DNA of 64,000 nt from contig PALT01000015.1 of the NCBI GenBank assembly GCA_002706605.1, positions 62,001 to 126,000 of the forward strand. Reading direction: 5' to 3'. The position numbers were made by a program, and so were the translations under genes. Below are positions 51,574 to 60,198 of the stretch, in pieces (position 1 is the stretch's first letter; every line of letters starts with the position of its first letter). The DNA comes from Rhodovulum sp. GTDB lineage: Bacteria; Pseudomonadota; Alphaproteobacteria; Rhodobacterales; Rhodobacteraceae. The notes below the pieces were generated by a model that was given only the letters and a program-made list of their open reading frames with translations, made no database searches and was not told the origin of the DNA.

Positions 51574-52606
51574 GATGATCCTGATCTGTCTGGCCTGTCT
51601 GATCGGCGCGCCCGCGTGGCCCCAAGGGTTCGCGGGCCTTGGCGAACAGGCCGATGGGTTCGCCGTGCCCGCGCGCGGACGGGCGTTGGACTTTCCCACC
51701 GATCACGGCGCGCATCCCGAATATAGGATCGAATGGTGGTATGTGACCGCCAACCTGCGCGGCGCGGACGGGCGCGATTACGGCATCCAATGGACCCTGT
51801 TCCGATCCGCCCTTGCGCCGGTTGCGACCGACGGTTGGGACAGCCCGCAAATCTGGATGGGCCACGCGGCTATCACCACGCCCGAGGCGCATTTCGTGGC
51901 CGAGCGGTTTGCGCGTGATGGTGTGGGGCAGGCGGGCGCGATTGCCGACCCCTATCAGGTCTGGATCGACGATTGGGCCATGGCGGGGGCGGATGTGTCG
52001 GACGTCGCTTTGCGCGCGCGGGGGGATGAGTTTTCCTACGACCTGCGCCTGTCCGCCGATGGTCCGTTGGTGGCCCATGGCGATGCGGGCTATTCCGTCA
52101 AATCGGCCAGCGGTCAGGCGAGCTATTATTACTCCCAACCGTTTTATGAGGTCGCGGGGACCCTGAACCTACCGGATGGGCCGGTTGCGGTGCGCGGGCA
52201 GGCGTGGCTTGACCGTGAATGGTCGTCGCAACCTCTGGACCCGGGGCAACGCGGATGGGACTGGGTGTCGCTACATTTCGATGATGATGCGCGGATGATG
52301 GGGTTTCAGCTGCGCCAAGAGGACGGGGACGCCTATACCTCGGGCACTTGGATCTCGCCGGACGGAGGCGCCGCGCCGATGGCCGATGGCTCCGTGATCC
52401 TGACCCCGCTGGCCGAAACGACGGTTGCGGGGCGTGAGGTGCCCATCAAATGGCGCGTTGAGGTCCCCGCGCGTGGCGTGGATGTGGAAATCACCGCCCT
52501 GAACCCGAATGCATGGATGGACACCCTGTTTGCCTATTGGGAGGGGCCGGTGCGCATCACGGGAACGCACAATGGCACGGGCTATCTGGAAATGACGGGG
52601 TATTAG
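51563..52606 (+). CDS. AttH/CrtC-like (lipocalin-like, carotenoid 1,2-hydratase-fold) secreted protein
   Basis: The 347-residue protein starts at ATG 51563, overlapping the permease end by 11 bases. It has a signal peptide (MILICLACLIGAPAWP). The domain matches the AttH/CrtC family: FPTDHGAHPEYRIEWWYVTA, GIQWTLFRSAL, SYYYSQPFYEVAGTLNLPDG and AWLDREWSSQPLDPGQRGWD. Family members include carotenoid hydratases, but no other carotenoid gene is present. It is better read as the periplasmic partner of the adjacent ABC exporter. The ligand is probably hydrophobic; its identity is open. Confidence 0.85.
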   Translation: MSVRMILICLACLIGAPAWPQGFAGLGEQADGFAVPARGRALDFPTDHGAHPEYRIEWWYVTANLRGADGRDYGIQWTLFRSALAPVATDGWDSPQIWMGHAAITTPEAHFVAERFARDGVGQAGAIADPYQVWIDDWAMAGADVSDVALRARGDEFSYDLRLSADGPLVAHGDAGYSVKSASGQASYYYSQPFYEVAGTLNLPDGPVAVRGQAWLDREWSSQPLDPGQRGWDWVSLHFDDDARMMGFQLRQEDGDAYTSGTWISPDGGAAPMADGSVILTPLAETTVAGREVPIKWRVEVPARGVDVEITALNPNAWMDTLFAYWEGPVRITGTHNGTGYLEMTGY

Positions 52607-52636
52607 CGTCTAGTCTAGCGCAACAACCAAAGGTGC

Positions 52637-54832
52637 ATGATGCAAACAGCCCCCCACCCGTTGACGCGTGATCTGGTCCTGATCGGGGGCGGGCATACCC
52701 ATGCTCTGGTTCTGCGCAAATGGGCGATGTCCCCGATGGCGGGGGTGCGGGTGACGGTGATCAATCCGGGGCCGACCGCGCCCTATTCGGGGATGCTGCC
52801 CGGTATGGTCGCGGGCCATTATGCGCGGGGCGATCTGGACATTGACCTTGTGCGGCTGGCCCGCGCGGCGGGGGCGCGGGTGATCATCGGGCGCGCCACG
52901 GGCATTGATCGCACTTCGCGACGGATCACGGTCACGGGCCACGCGCCGGTGTTTTACGACATCGCGTCGATTGATGTCGGGATCACCTCGGACCTGCCCA
53001 CCCTGCCGGGGTTCACAGAGCACGCGGTTCCGGCCAAACCCCTTGGCACCTTTGCCGATCGGTGGGCCGCGTTTCTGGACAGCTGCGGGGATGCGCCCCG
53101 CGTCGGCGTCATCGGCGCGGGCGTCGCGGGGTGTGAGCTTGCCATGGCCTGCGCGCATCGTCTGCGCGCCATGGGGCGGGATGCGCGCGTGACATTGTTT
53201 GAGGCGGGCGCGACGCCCCTTCCGGGGATTGGTGCGGGGGCGCGGCGGGCGCTCTTGGCGCGGCTGGAGGCCTTGGGCGTGGAATTGCGCACCAACGCGC
53301 GGATCACGGCGGTCGATGCGGGCGGGGTGCAGTTGACCGAGGGTCGAGTCGATCTGGACTTTACCCTTGGCGCGGCGGGCACGCGGCCACAGGAGTGGTT
53401 GACGGACACTGGATTGGCGCTTGAAAACGGGTTCGTGCGGGTGTTGTCTGATCTGCGCACCGAAACTGATCCGCGTCTTTATGCGGTCGGGGATTGCGCC
53501 CATATGACCCACGATCCGCGCCCCAAGGCCGGTGTGTTTGCCGTCCGTCAGGCCCCGATTCTGTTTCACAACCTGCGCGCGGATCTGGCCGGACAGGGCG
53601 GGGCGCGCAAACCCTATCACCCGCAAAAGGACTACCTGAAACTGATCTCGACCGGCGGCAAGCACGCCGTCGCGGATAAGCTGTCCCTACGGCTTGAGGG
53701 CGATTGGCTCTGGCGGTGGAAGGACAGGATCGACCGCACGTTCATGGACCAATTCCGCGACCTGCCGGTGATGGGCGCGCCCGATATGCCCGGCGGAGAA
53801 CTGGCCGAGGGTCTGCGCGATCTGCTCACCGTGGGGGAGATGCCGTGCGGCGGCTGTGCGGCGAAACCCGGTGCGGATGTTCTGGCGACCGGCATTGCGA
53901 ATGGTGCCTGTGCGCTGCGGCCCGATGTGGTCCTTGGCGGGGGCGACGACGCGGCGATCTTGCGCGCGGGGGACGGGTTGCAGGTGCTGTCGGTCGATCA
54001 TCTGCGGGCGTTCTGGGATGATCCCTATGTCATGGCGCGGATCGCGGCCATTCATGCGCTGGGCGATGTCTGGGCCATGGGCGCGGCCCCGCAGGCGGTT
54101 TTGTCCAACATCATCCTGCCCCGTATGCGCGACCGGATGCAGGGCGAGGTCCTGCGCGAAATCACGGCGGGCGCGGCGTCGGTGTTTGACGCGGTGGGCG
54201 CGGTGGTGATCGGGGGCCACACCAGTGTCGGGCCGGAGCTGTCGGTCGGTTTTACGGTGACGGGCACTCTGGCCGGTGATGCGCGCGGGCATAGCGTCGA
54301 TCAGGCCCGCGTGGGCGACCGTCTGATCCTGACCAAACCGATTGGCAGTGGCACCATCATGGCCGCCGAGATGCGCGCCGCCGCCCCCGGCGCGGTGGTG
54401 GTTGAGGCCCTGCGCAGGATGGGACAGGAGGGGGGCGAGGCCGCCCGCATCCTGTCCCCCGTTGCCCATGCGATGACGGATGTGACGGGGTACGGTGTGA
54501 TCGGGCACCTGCGCACGATTGTGGGCGGGTCCGGTGTTGGCGCGCGGATCGACGTGGCGCGCGTGCCACTGATGGCGGGCGCACGGGATCTGACGGCGGG
54601 CGGTGTGCGCTCATCCCTGTTCCCCCAAAACCTGCGCCTGAGCGATGGGATCGACGGGTTCGATCCGGACCGCCCGGAACACGCCCTGCTGATCGACCCG
54701 CAAACGGCGGGCGGGCTGCTGGCAACGGTTCCTGCGGACAAGGTGGCGGTGACCCTACGCGCCCTGATCAACGCGGGCTATGACGCGGCGGACATCGGTG
54801 AAATGACCGGCGTGGGCATCACCCTGACCTAG
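52637..54832 (+). CDS. selD: Selenide, water dikinase (SelD) fused to an FAD-dependent NADH-dehydrogenase-like domain
   Basis: The 731-residue fusion has an N-terminal pyridine nucleotide-disulfide oxidoreductase-like part (LVLIGGGHTHALVLRKWA, VGVIGAGVAGCELAMACA, and LYAVGDCAHM near residue 285). Its C-terminal part is SelD (about residues 385-731). The SelD catalytic cysteine and lysine lie in PCGGCAAKPGADV near residue 403, with GGGDDAAIL and HALGDVWAMGAAP further on. It makes selenophosphate from selenide and ATP. The oxidoreductase half, known in such fusions, may supply reduced selenium. A Cys, not selenocysteine, is encoded at the active site. The stop overlaps the convergent mnmH gene by 14 bases. 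Confidence 0.93.
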   Translation: MMQTAPHPLTRDLVLIGGGHTHALVLRKWAMSPMAGVRVTVINPGPTAPYSGMLPGMVAGHYARGDLDIDLVRLARAAGARVIIGRATGIDRTSRRITVTGHAPVFYDIASIDVGITSDLPTLPGFTEHAVPAKPLGTFADRWAAFLDSCGDAPRVGVIGAGVAGCELAMACAHRLRAMGRDARVTLFEAGATPLPGIGAGARRALLARLEALGVELRTNARITAVDAGGVQLTEGRVDLDFTLGAAGTRPQEWLTDTGLALENGFVRVLSDLRTETDPRLYAVGDCAHMTHDPRPKAGVFAVRQAPILFHNLRADLAGQGGARKPYHPQKDYLKLISTGGKHAVADKLSLRLEGDWLWRWKDRIDRTFMDQFRDLPVMGAPDMPGGELAEGLRDLLTVGEMPCGGCAAKPGADVLATGIANGACALRPDVVLGGGDDAAILRAGDGLQVLSVDHLRAFWDDPYVMARIAAIHALGDVWAMGAAPQAVLSNIILPRMRDRMQGEVLREITAGAASVFDAVGAVVIGGHTSVGPELSVGFTVTGTLAGDARGHSVDQARVGDRLILTKPIGSGTIMAAEMRAAAPGAVVVEALRRMGQEGGEAARILSPVAHAMTDVTGYGVIGHLRTIVGGSGVGARIDVARVPLMAGARDLTAGGVRSSLFPQNLRLSDGIDGFDPDRPEHALLIDPQTAGGLLATVPADKVAVTLRALINAGYDAADIGEMTGVGITLT

Positions 54833-55874
54833 CCAAGACCTCTGCCACCCGCGCGGCGGCCTCCGCGCGCTGAACCTCGGACAGATCGGGTAGGGCTATG
54901 GACGTAATTACCTCGGGTGTGTGGCGGGCCCGTTGGCGGCGATAGCGCGGATCGTAGTGATCCGTGATCAACTCTGCCGCCAAATCAACCACCGACCCCG
55001 TTTGTGCCATCTTGTCCCATGCGGCAATGCGGTCCGCGCTGTGCATGGTGGACAGGCGCGCAATGGTCTCGGCCAAGGCACCGCGATCCGCCGCAATCTC
55101 CGCATAGGCCGACACAAGATACCCGGCCCGCGCGGCGATGGGGGCCTCGATCACCACACGCGGGGCGGTTTTCATCGCCGCCCACAACGATGGGGGCAGG
55201 TTGATGTCGCCGATCTTGGTGCTCTCGGCCTCAACCAGCACTGGCCGCGCAGGGTCCAGTGCCGCCGCCGCCATGCCAAGTCGCGTCTCGAACGCCTTTT
55301 GCGAGGGCTGCCCGCCGGCCATCGGCCCGAACACCGACCCGCGATGGTTTGCCATGCCCTCTAGATCCAGAACCTGCGCGCCCATCTGCCCCGCACGTTT
55401 CAGGATATCGGTCTTGGCCGTGCCGGTATTGCCGTCCAGCACCACCACCGGACAGGGCCACGGATCGTCGTACAGGGCCGATTTCACCAACCGCCGGAAC
55501 GCGCGATAGCCGCCCTCGATCGTATCGGCTTGCCAACCCACCTGCTTCAGGATCAGGGCAAAGGACCCCGACCTCTGTCCCCCGCGCCAGCAATAGACCA
55601 GCGGCGTGAACCCCTTGGGCCGGTCGGCCAGCGCGGTTTCCAGATGATGCGCGGCATTGCGCGCAACCAAGGCCGCGCCGATCTTGCGCGCCATGAACGG
55701 GCTGTCCTGAACATAGATCGTGCCGACCTCGGCGCGTTCGGCGTCGCTGAGGACCGGCAGGCTGATCGCGCCGGGGATGTGGTCCTCGGCGTATTCGGAC
55801 GGGGAACGAACATCGATCACCGTGTCGAATTTTAGGGCATTCAGGTCAGAAAGGTGGCGCAAAGTCTGGGGCAT
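54819..55874 (-). CDS. mnmH: tRNA 2-selenouridine synthase
   Basis: The 351-residue protein (start ATG 55874 with AAGGG upstream) has an N-terminal rhodanese domain with active Cys 95 in LVYCWRGGQRSGS. A P-loop domain follows with LDGNTGTAKTDIL (Gly148 to Lys154), deviating from the usual GxTGxGKT only in one small residue. MnmH/SelU replaces sulfur with selenium at the wobble uridine of tRNA-Lys, Glu and Gln, using selenophosphate. It is convergent with selD, overlapping by 14 bases. Confidence 0.95.
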   Translation of the reverse strand: MPQTLRHLSDLNALKFDTVIDVRSPSEYAEDHIPGAISLPVLSDAERAEVGTIYVQDSPFMARKIGAALVARNAAHHLETALADRPKGFTPLVYCWRGGQRSGSFALILKQVGWQADTIEGGYRAFRRLVKSALYDDPWPCPVVVLDGNTGTAKTDILKRAGQMGAQVLDLEGMANHRGSVFGPMAGGQPSQKAFETRLGMAAAALDPARPVLVEAESTKIGDINLPPSLWAAMKTAPRVVIEAPIAARAGYLVSAYAEIAADRGALAETIARLSTMHSADRIAAWDKMAQTGSVVDLAAELITDHYDPRYRRQRARHTPEVITSIALPDLSEVQRAEAAARVAEVLARSG

Positions 55875-55993
55875 AGCCCTTGATACGCGCACGCCCGCAA
55901 TTGTGAAAGAGACATCCGAGCCACCGCTTTTCGCCCCGTCATAAGGGCGTTATGTTGCAGGTGCAAAACCGCCCCAGAAACGAAAGGTGGCGC

Positions 55994-57382
55994 ATGACCC
56001 TCCACAGCAACGTACCATGGGATGACCTGCACGCAGGGATGAGCGCCGAGATCACCCATCTCTGCCGCGCCGAGGACTTTTACGTCTTTGCCAATTCCTC
56101 GGGCAATATGAACCCTATGCACCTGCCGCGTGAGGACGGGGATGGCGATGGCACACCCGAGGCGGTTGCGCCGTCGATGTGGCTGGGCGCGCTGATTTCC
56201 GGCGTTCTGGGCAACACCCTGCCCGGACCGGGGACATTGTATCAACGCCAGACCCTGACCTTCACGGGGCGCGCCCATGCGGGCGATACGGTCGTCGTGC
56301 GTGTGCGCCTGATCGACAAGGGCGCGGACCGTCTGGCGCGGTTTGAAACGCGGGTCGAATTGGCCGATGGCACCCCCGTCGCCCATGGCGAGGCCGAGGT
56401 CATCGCCCCCGCGACCAAAGTCACCGTGGATCTGCGCGACGTGCCGGGCCTCACCGTGCAAACGCATCCGCATTTCGACCGTCTCTTGCATGAGGCCGCG
56501 CCGATCCCGCCCATGCCGACCGCCGTTGTCATGCCACAGGACGCGGCGTCCCTTGGCGGTGCGATCTTGGGGTGGCGGCACACGCTGTTGACCCCGATCC
56601 TGATTGGCGAACGCGACCGCATTCTGGCCACCGCCGATGAGATCGGCGAGGACATCAGCGCTCTGGAAATCATCGACGTCGCGGGTCATGGGCCCGAGGC
56701 CGCGCGTTTGGCCGTGGATCTTGTCCGTTCGGGCCGCGCCAAGGCGTTGATGAAGGGCAAGTTGCATACCGATGACCTGTTGCGCGCGGTTCTTAGCAAA
56801 ACCGATGGCCTGCGCACCGGTCGCCGCCTGTCGCATGCGTTCGTGATGGATGTGCCCGGCGTCGATCACCTGTTGATGGTCAGTGACGCGGCAATCAACA
56901 TCGCGCCCGACCTGATGGATAAGGTGGACATCGTTCAGAACGCGATCAATCTGGCGCATTCTCTGGGACAGGACATGCCCAAGGTCGGCATCCTGTCGGC
57001 CGTCGAAACCGTGAACCCCAATATGCCCAGCACCTTGGACGCGGCGATCCTGTCCAAGATGGCGGATCGGGGGCAAATCACCGGCGGGATGGTCGACGGC
57101 CCCTTGGCCATGGACAACGCGATTGACCTAGAGGCCGCGCGCACCAAAGGCATTTCGTCGGCCGTTGCGGGGCACGCCGATATCCTGATCGTGCCGAACC
57201 TTGAGGCGGGGAATATGTTGGCCAAGGAACTGACATTCGTTGCCCATGCGTTGGCCGGTGGGGTGGTTCTGGGCGCGGCCTGTCCAATCATTCTGACCAG
57301 CCGCGCAGACGACGAAAAGGCACGTCTGTTGTCCTGTGCCATCGCGGTTCTGCATCAGGCGAAAACACGGGGCACTGTATGA
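55994..57382 (+). CDS. Bifunctional MaoC-like hydratase / phosphate acyltransferase fusion
   Basis: The start is ATG 55994 (MTLHSNVPWDDLHAGMSAEI), after GAAAGGTGG. The 462-residue protein has a MaoC-like hotdog domain (RAEDFYVFANSSGNMNPMHL) in the first 140 residues. A phosphotransacetylase/phosphotransbutyrylase domain follows, about residues 165-460 (LVRSGRAKALMKGKLHTDDL and VDGPLAMDNAID). It should convert acyl-CoA to acyl-phosphate. The MaoC half would hydrate an enoyl-CoA. It is coupled to acetate kinase by a four-base overlap, so acetyl- or butyryl-phosphate is a likely intermediate. Confidence 0.92.
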   Translation: MTLHSNVPWDDLHAGMSAEITHLCRAEDFYVFANSSGNMNPMHLPREDGDGDGTPEAVAPSMWLGALISGVLGNTLPGPGTLYQRQTLTFTGRAHAGDTVVVRVRLIDKGADRLARFETRVELADGTPVAHGEAEVIAPATKVTVDLRDVPGLTVQTHPHFDRLLHEAAPIPPMPTAVVMPQDAASLGGAILGWRHTLLTPILIGERDRILATADEIGEDISALEIIDVAGHGPEAARLAVDLVRSGRAKALMKGKLHTDDLLRAVLSKTDGLRTGRRLSHAFVMDVPGVDHLLMVSDAAINIAPDLMDKVDIVQNAINLAHSLGQDMPKVGILSAVETVNPNMPSTLDAAILSKMADRGQITGGMVDGPLAMDNAIDLEAARTKGISSAVAGHADILIVPNLEAGNMLAKELTFVAHALAGGVVLGAACPIILTSRADDEKARLLSCAIAVLHQAKTRGTV

Positions 57383-58542
57383 GCGACGCGGTGTTCCTGA
57401 CCCTGAACGCGGGGTCGTCCTCGGTCAAATTCGCGGTCTATGCGGCGGGCGCGGACCCTATCGAAATCGCCCGTGGACAGATCGAAAATCTTGGCGACAC
57501 TGCCCGCCTGAAAATGTTGGGCGAGGGGATCGATCTCTGTCGTGAGGATATAGGCAAGGCCGATCACAACACCGCCATGGTCGCCATTCTGGATCATCTT
57601 GGGCCCGTTCTGAACGGGCGCGCGGTGACGGGGGTCGGGCACCGGATCGTGCATGGCGGCGATCACTACGCCGCGCCGCAGGTGTTGGATGAGGACACGC
57701 TGCGCACCCTTGCGACGTTCTCGCCGCTGGCCCCCCTGCATCAGCCGTTCAACTTGGCCGGTGTGCGTGCGGCGATAGAGGCCTTTCCAAACGCGGTTCA
57801 GGTCGGGTGTTTCGACACGGCCTTTCACCGTGGGCACGAACGGCGGTTTGATGAATTTGGCCTGCCGCGCGACTTCTTTGACGCGGGCGTGCGCCGCTAT
57901 GGGTTTCACGGCCTGTCCTATACATTCATCGCGGATCAATTGCGCCGCGATTTCCCCAAGGTGGTCGCCGGACGGGTGATCGTTGCGCATCTGGGCAATG
58001 GCGCGTCCATGTGCGCCATGATCGGCGGGCAGAGCATATCAACCACCATGGGGTTCAGCGCGCTGGACGGATTGGTGATGGGCACGCGGCCTGGTGCGTT
58101 GGACGCGGGCGTAATGCTGTATCTGATGACGGATCGGCGTATGGATGCGCGGGCCCTGTCCAATATGCTGTATCGGGATTGCGGTTTGTTGGGCCTGTCG
58201 GGGATCAGCCACGACATGCGCACCCTGTTGGACAGCGACGATCCCGCGGCGGCACAGGCGATTGACACCTATGTCACCCGCATCCGCCATGAAATCGGCG
58301 GGATGGCGGCGGATATGGGGGGGCTGGACGCGCTGGTGTTCACGGGCGGAATTGGCGAAAACGCGGCCCCCATCCGGCGGATGGTCTGTGACGGGATGGG
58401 GTGGCTAGGTGTTCATCTGAACCACGCGGCCAATGCTAAGGGACAGGCGGATATCGGTGCGGGACGGGTGCGCGTTCTGGCCCTGAAAACGGATGAGGAA
58501 CGGGTGATTGCCCGCGCCGTTAAGGGCGTGCTGGACGGCTGA
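57379..58542 (+). CDS. ackA: Acetate kinase
   Basis: The 387-residue protein has the family motifs LTLNAGSSSVKFAVY at the N-terminus, GHRIVHGGDHY, FDTAFH, RYGFHGLSY, HLGNGASMCAM, GFSALDGLVMGTRPG and FTGGIGENA. Its start overlaps the fused acyltransferase, forming a phosphate acyltransferase-acetate kinase module for acetate production or uptake. A putative propionate/butyrate role for the kinase cannot be excluded. Confidence 0.96.
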   Translation: MSDAVFLTLNAGSSSVKFAVYAAGADPIEIARGQIENLGDTARLKMLGEGIDLCREDIGKADHNTAMVAILDHLGPVLNGRAVTGVGHRIVHGGDHYAAPQVLDEDTLRTLATFSPLAPLHQPFNLAGVRAAIEAFPNAVQVGCFDTAFHRGHERRFDEFGLPRDFFDAGVRRYGFHGLSYTFIADQLRRDFPKVVAGRVIVAHLGNGASMCAMIGGQSISTTMGFSALDGLVMGTRPGALDAGVMLYLMTDRRMDARALSNMLYRDCGLLGLSGISHDMRTLLDSDDPAAAQAIDTYVTRIRHEIGGMAADMGGLDALVFTGGIGENAAPIRRMVCDGMGWLGVHLNHAANAKGQADIGAGRVRVLALKTDEERVIARAVKGVLDG

Positions 58543-58585
58543 TCGGGTAGGGCGAAAAAGAATCGGGTTTTTGCCGCTTTCCCTA

Positions 58586-58614
58586 TTGACGGTTGGCCCG
58601 TGCTCTCTTATTCA
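58586..58614 (+). promoter_or_regulatory. Sigma-70-like promoter of the tRNA gene
   Basis: TTGACG (58586-58591) and TATTCA (58609-58614) have a 17-base spacer and lie 13 bases before the tRNA. Confidence 0.75.
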
Positions 58615-58627
58615 GCCCCTCGCTTAC

Positions 58628-58704
58628 GGCGGAGTAGCTCAGTTGGTTAGAGCAGCGGAATCATAATCCGCGTGTCGGGGGTTCAAGTCCCTCCTCCGCT
58701 ACCA
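58628..58704 (+). tRNA. tRNA-Met (anticodon CAT), probably elongator
   Basis: The 77-base gene folds as a cloverleaf. The acceptor arms are GGCGGAG and CTCCGCT (first pair G-U), followed by ACCA. The D arm is GCTC/GAGC, the anticodon stem is GCGGA/TCCGC around ATCATAA, and the T-loop is GTTCAAGTC. CCA is encoded. The first pair is not the C-A mismatch of initiators. A lysidine-modified Ile tRNA shares the CAT anticodon and cannot be fully excluded. Confidence 0.9.
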
Positions 58705-58960
58705 AGCATCCCCCCCCGATTTTTCATGACGGCTTGAAGCCTGATCAGACGCGCAAACTGAAACCCGCGCGGTGAGGTCGCTTGGCCCTTTGGGTGGATC
58801 GGCAGGAACAGGTGTCGAAGGCGTCTGATTGAGACGTCAGCGCGAGGGCGAGGCAGGGCCAGAAGATGAGGGGGCCCAGAGAGCGCCCTCATGCCATTCT
58901 GCCCCATAGGTCAGGAATTTCTGATCCAATGTCTTGGAGAAAATGCCTGACGACGACCGC
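58705..58960. other. Intergenic region after the tRNA with one hairpin
   Basis: No convincing gene is present. TCCCCCCCCGATTTTT directly after the tRNA may help termination. ATGAGGG (58867-58873) pairs with CCCTCAT (58886-58892) around a GC-rich loop, without a T-tract, between the tRNA and the minus-strand eryI-like gene. Confidence 0.4.
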
Positions 58961-59416
58961 TTAGGCCGAGTGGTACTTTGCGTCCACGTCATTGATGGCC
59001 TGTACGTTCCCTGCCGAGCGTCCTGCGGGATCGAAGCTGGCGGTTAGGAATGCATCCGCGATGTCTTTGGCCAGTTCGGCGCCGATCACGCGGGCGCCCA
59101 TAGTGATGATCTGAGCGTTGTTAGAGGTTGCCGCCTTGCCCGCCGAGTAAGTGTCGTGACACTGGGCGGCGCGGATGCCCGGCACTTTGTTGGCCGCGAG
59201 GCACACACCGATGCCCGTGCCGCAGACCAGAATGGCGCGGTCGAAATCGCCCGCCACAACCGCCGATCCGACGCGGTCGGACAGATTGGCGTAAAAGGCG
59301 TCAGGGCCTTCCGGCGTTTCGGAGAGGTTTTCAACCACATAAGTCTCGGACAGGTAGTCCGAGAGCGCTTTGGCGAGGTCTTTACCGGCGCTATCGCCTG
59401 CAACTGCAATTTTCAT
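58961..59416 (-). CDS. eryI: RpiB-like sugar-phosphate isomerase, probably EryI (D-erythrulose 4-phosphate isomerase)
   Basis: The 151-residue protein belongs to the RpiB/LacAB family. It contains [20 protein letters not shown], the active-site cysteine loop, and [15 protein letters not shown]. Its N-terminus ([18 protein letters not shown]) and end ([17 protein letters not shown]) resemble, from memory, the erythritol-type isomerase of Brucella/Rhizobium rather than housekeeping ribose isomerase. The likely reaction is D-erythrulose 4-phosphate to D-erythrose 4-phosphate. It follows eryH by 17 bases and has AGGAAGGA upstream. Ribose-5-phosphate isomerase activity remains the alternative. Confidence 0.82.
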   Translation of the reverse strand: MKIAVAGDSAGKDLAKALSDYLSETYVVENLSETPEGPDAFYANLSDRVGSAVVAGDFDRAILVCGTGIGVCLAANKVPGIRAAQCHDTYSAGKAATSNNAQIITMGARVIGAELAKDIADAFLTASFDPAGRSAGNVQAINDVDAKYHSA

Positions 59417-59433
59417 GGTGTGTCCTTCCTAGG

Positions 59434-60198
59434 TTAGATGACGGCTGCGCAGCGGTTGAGGATGTCGAGATAGCCCTCGACGTTCCAAGCCGAACGCCCG
59501 ATGAACAACCCGTCGATATGAGGGCAGCCGATCAGCTCTTCGCAGTTCTCGGGATTGACCGAACCGCCGTAGAGGCAGGGCACCTTGCGGCCCAGCACGT
59601 CCTCGGCGACCGCGATGATCTCGGCCTGACGCGCATCCGCGTAGTCAGAGGTCGCGGGGATGCCGTTCACGCCAATCGCCCACACGGGTTCATAGGCGAG
59701 CAGGATCGGAGCGGCTTTCTGTGTCCCGGAAATTTTGCCGAGCGCCCCCCGCACTTGTGCCTCAAGCACCTCGGCCGCGCGGCCCGCGTTGCGTTCGTCG
59801 AGCGTCTCGCCGATGCAGATCAGCGGGATGAGACCGTGACGCACGGCAGCTTCGGTTTTCAGGCCGACGGTTTCGTCGGTTTCTCCGAAATGCTCACGAC
59901 GCTCGGAGTGGCCGAGTTCGACAATGTCGAGGCCGCAGTCGGTGAGTTGGAGCGGAGAGACTTCGCCCGTCCAGGCCCCTTGATCGTCCCAATGCATATT
60001 CTGCGCGCCGACGAGGACGTCGGATTGGGCGAGCAAGGATTTGACCTCGCGTACGGCGGTGAAGGAAGGAATGACAAATCGTTTAATCCGCGACGACGGG
60101 CTGGGGGTTTCACTCAGCTTGGCCGCAAAATCCTGCGCCTCGCCCAGTGTCTTGTTCATTTTCCAACTGGTCCCAACCCAGAAGTCGCGGTGTGTCAT
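59434..60198 (-). CDS. eryH: TIM-like tetrulose-phosphate isomerase, probably EryH (TpiA2)
   Basis: The 254-residue protein has the triosephosphate isomerase fold and the catalytic Lys (WKMN), His (ELGHSERR) and Glu (AYEPVWAIG). The canonical Asn before Trp-Lys is Ser 11 (GTSWKMNKT). That GTSWKMN signature, with GAQNMHW, matches the EryH/TpiA2 group as I recall it. Those enzymes isomerise tetrulose phosphates in erythritol breakdown. Position next to an RpiB homolog and a DeoR regulator supports this over glycolytic TpiA. Its start overlaps the deoR stop (ATGA). Confidence 0.85.
   Translation of the reverse strand: MTHRDFWVGTSWKMNKTLGEAQDFAAKLSETPSPSSRIKRFVIPSFTAVREVKSLLAQSDVLVGAQNMHWDDQGAWTGEVSPLQLTDCGLDIVELGHSERREHFGETDETVGLKTEAAVRHGLIPLICIGETLDERNAGRAAEVLEAQVRGALGKISGTQKAAPILLAYEPVWAIGVNGIPATSDYADARQAEIIAVAEDVLGRKVPCLYGGSVNPENCEELIGCPHIDGLFIGRSAWNVEGYLDILNRCAAVI

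Noticed and set aside
51563-52606. Carotenoid 1,2-hydratase in a pigment pathway
   Set aside because: The fold fits but no other carotenoid or photosynthesis gene is nearby; the exporter context is stronger.
58543-58576. Terminator after ackA (A-run and T-run around AATCGGG)
   Set aside because: The arms have few GC pairs and the stem is unconvincing next to the tRNA promoter.
58628-58704. Assignment as tRNA-Ile with lysidine (also CAT anticodon)
   Set aside because: The overall sequence is closer to elongator tRNA-Met as I recall it, but this cannot be settled by the anticodon alone.
58683-58907. A 74-codon minus-strand frame after the tRNA
   Set aside because: It overlaps the 3' end of the tRNA and has low-complexity composition.
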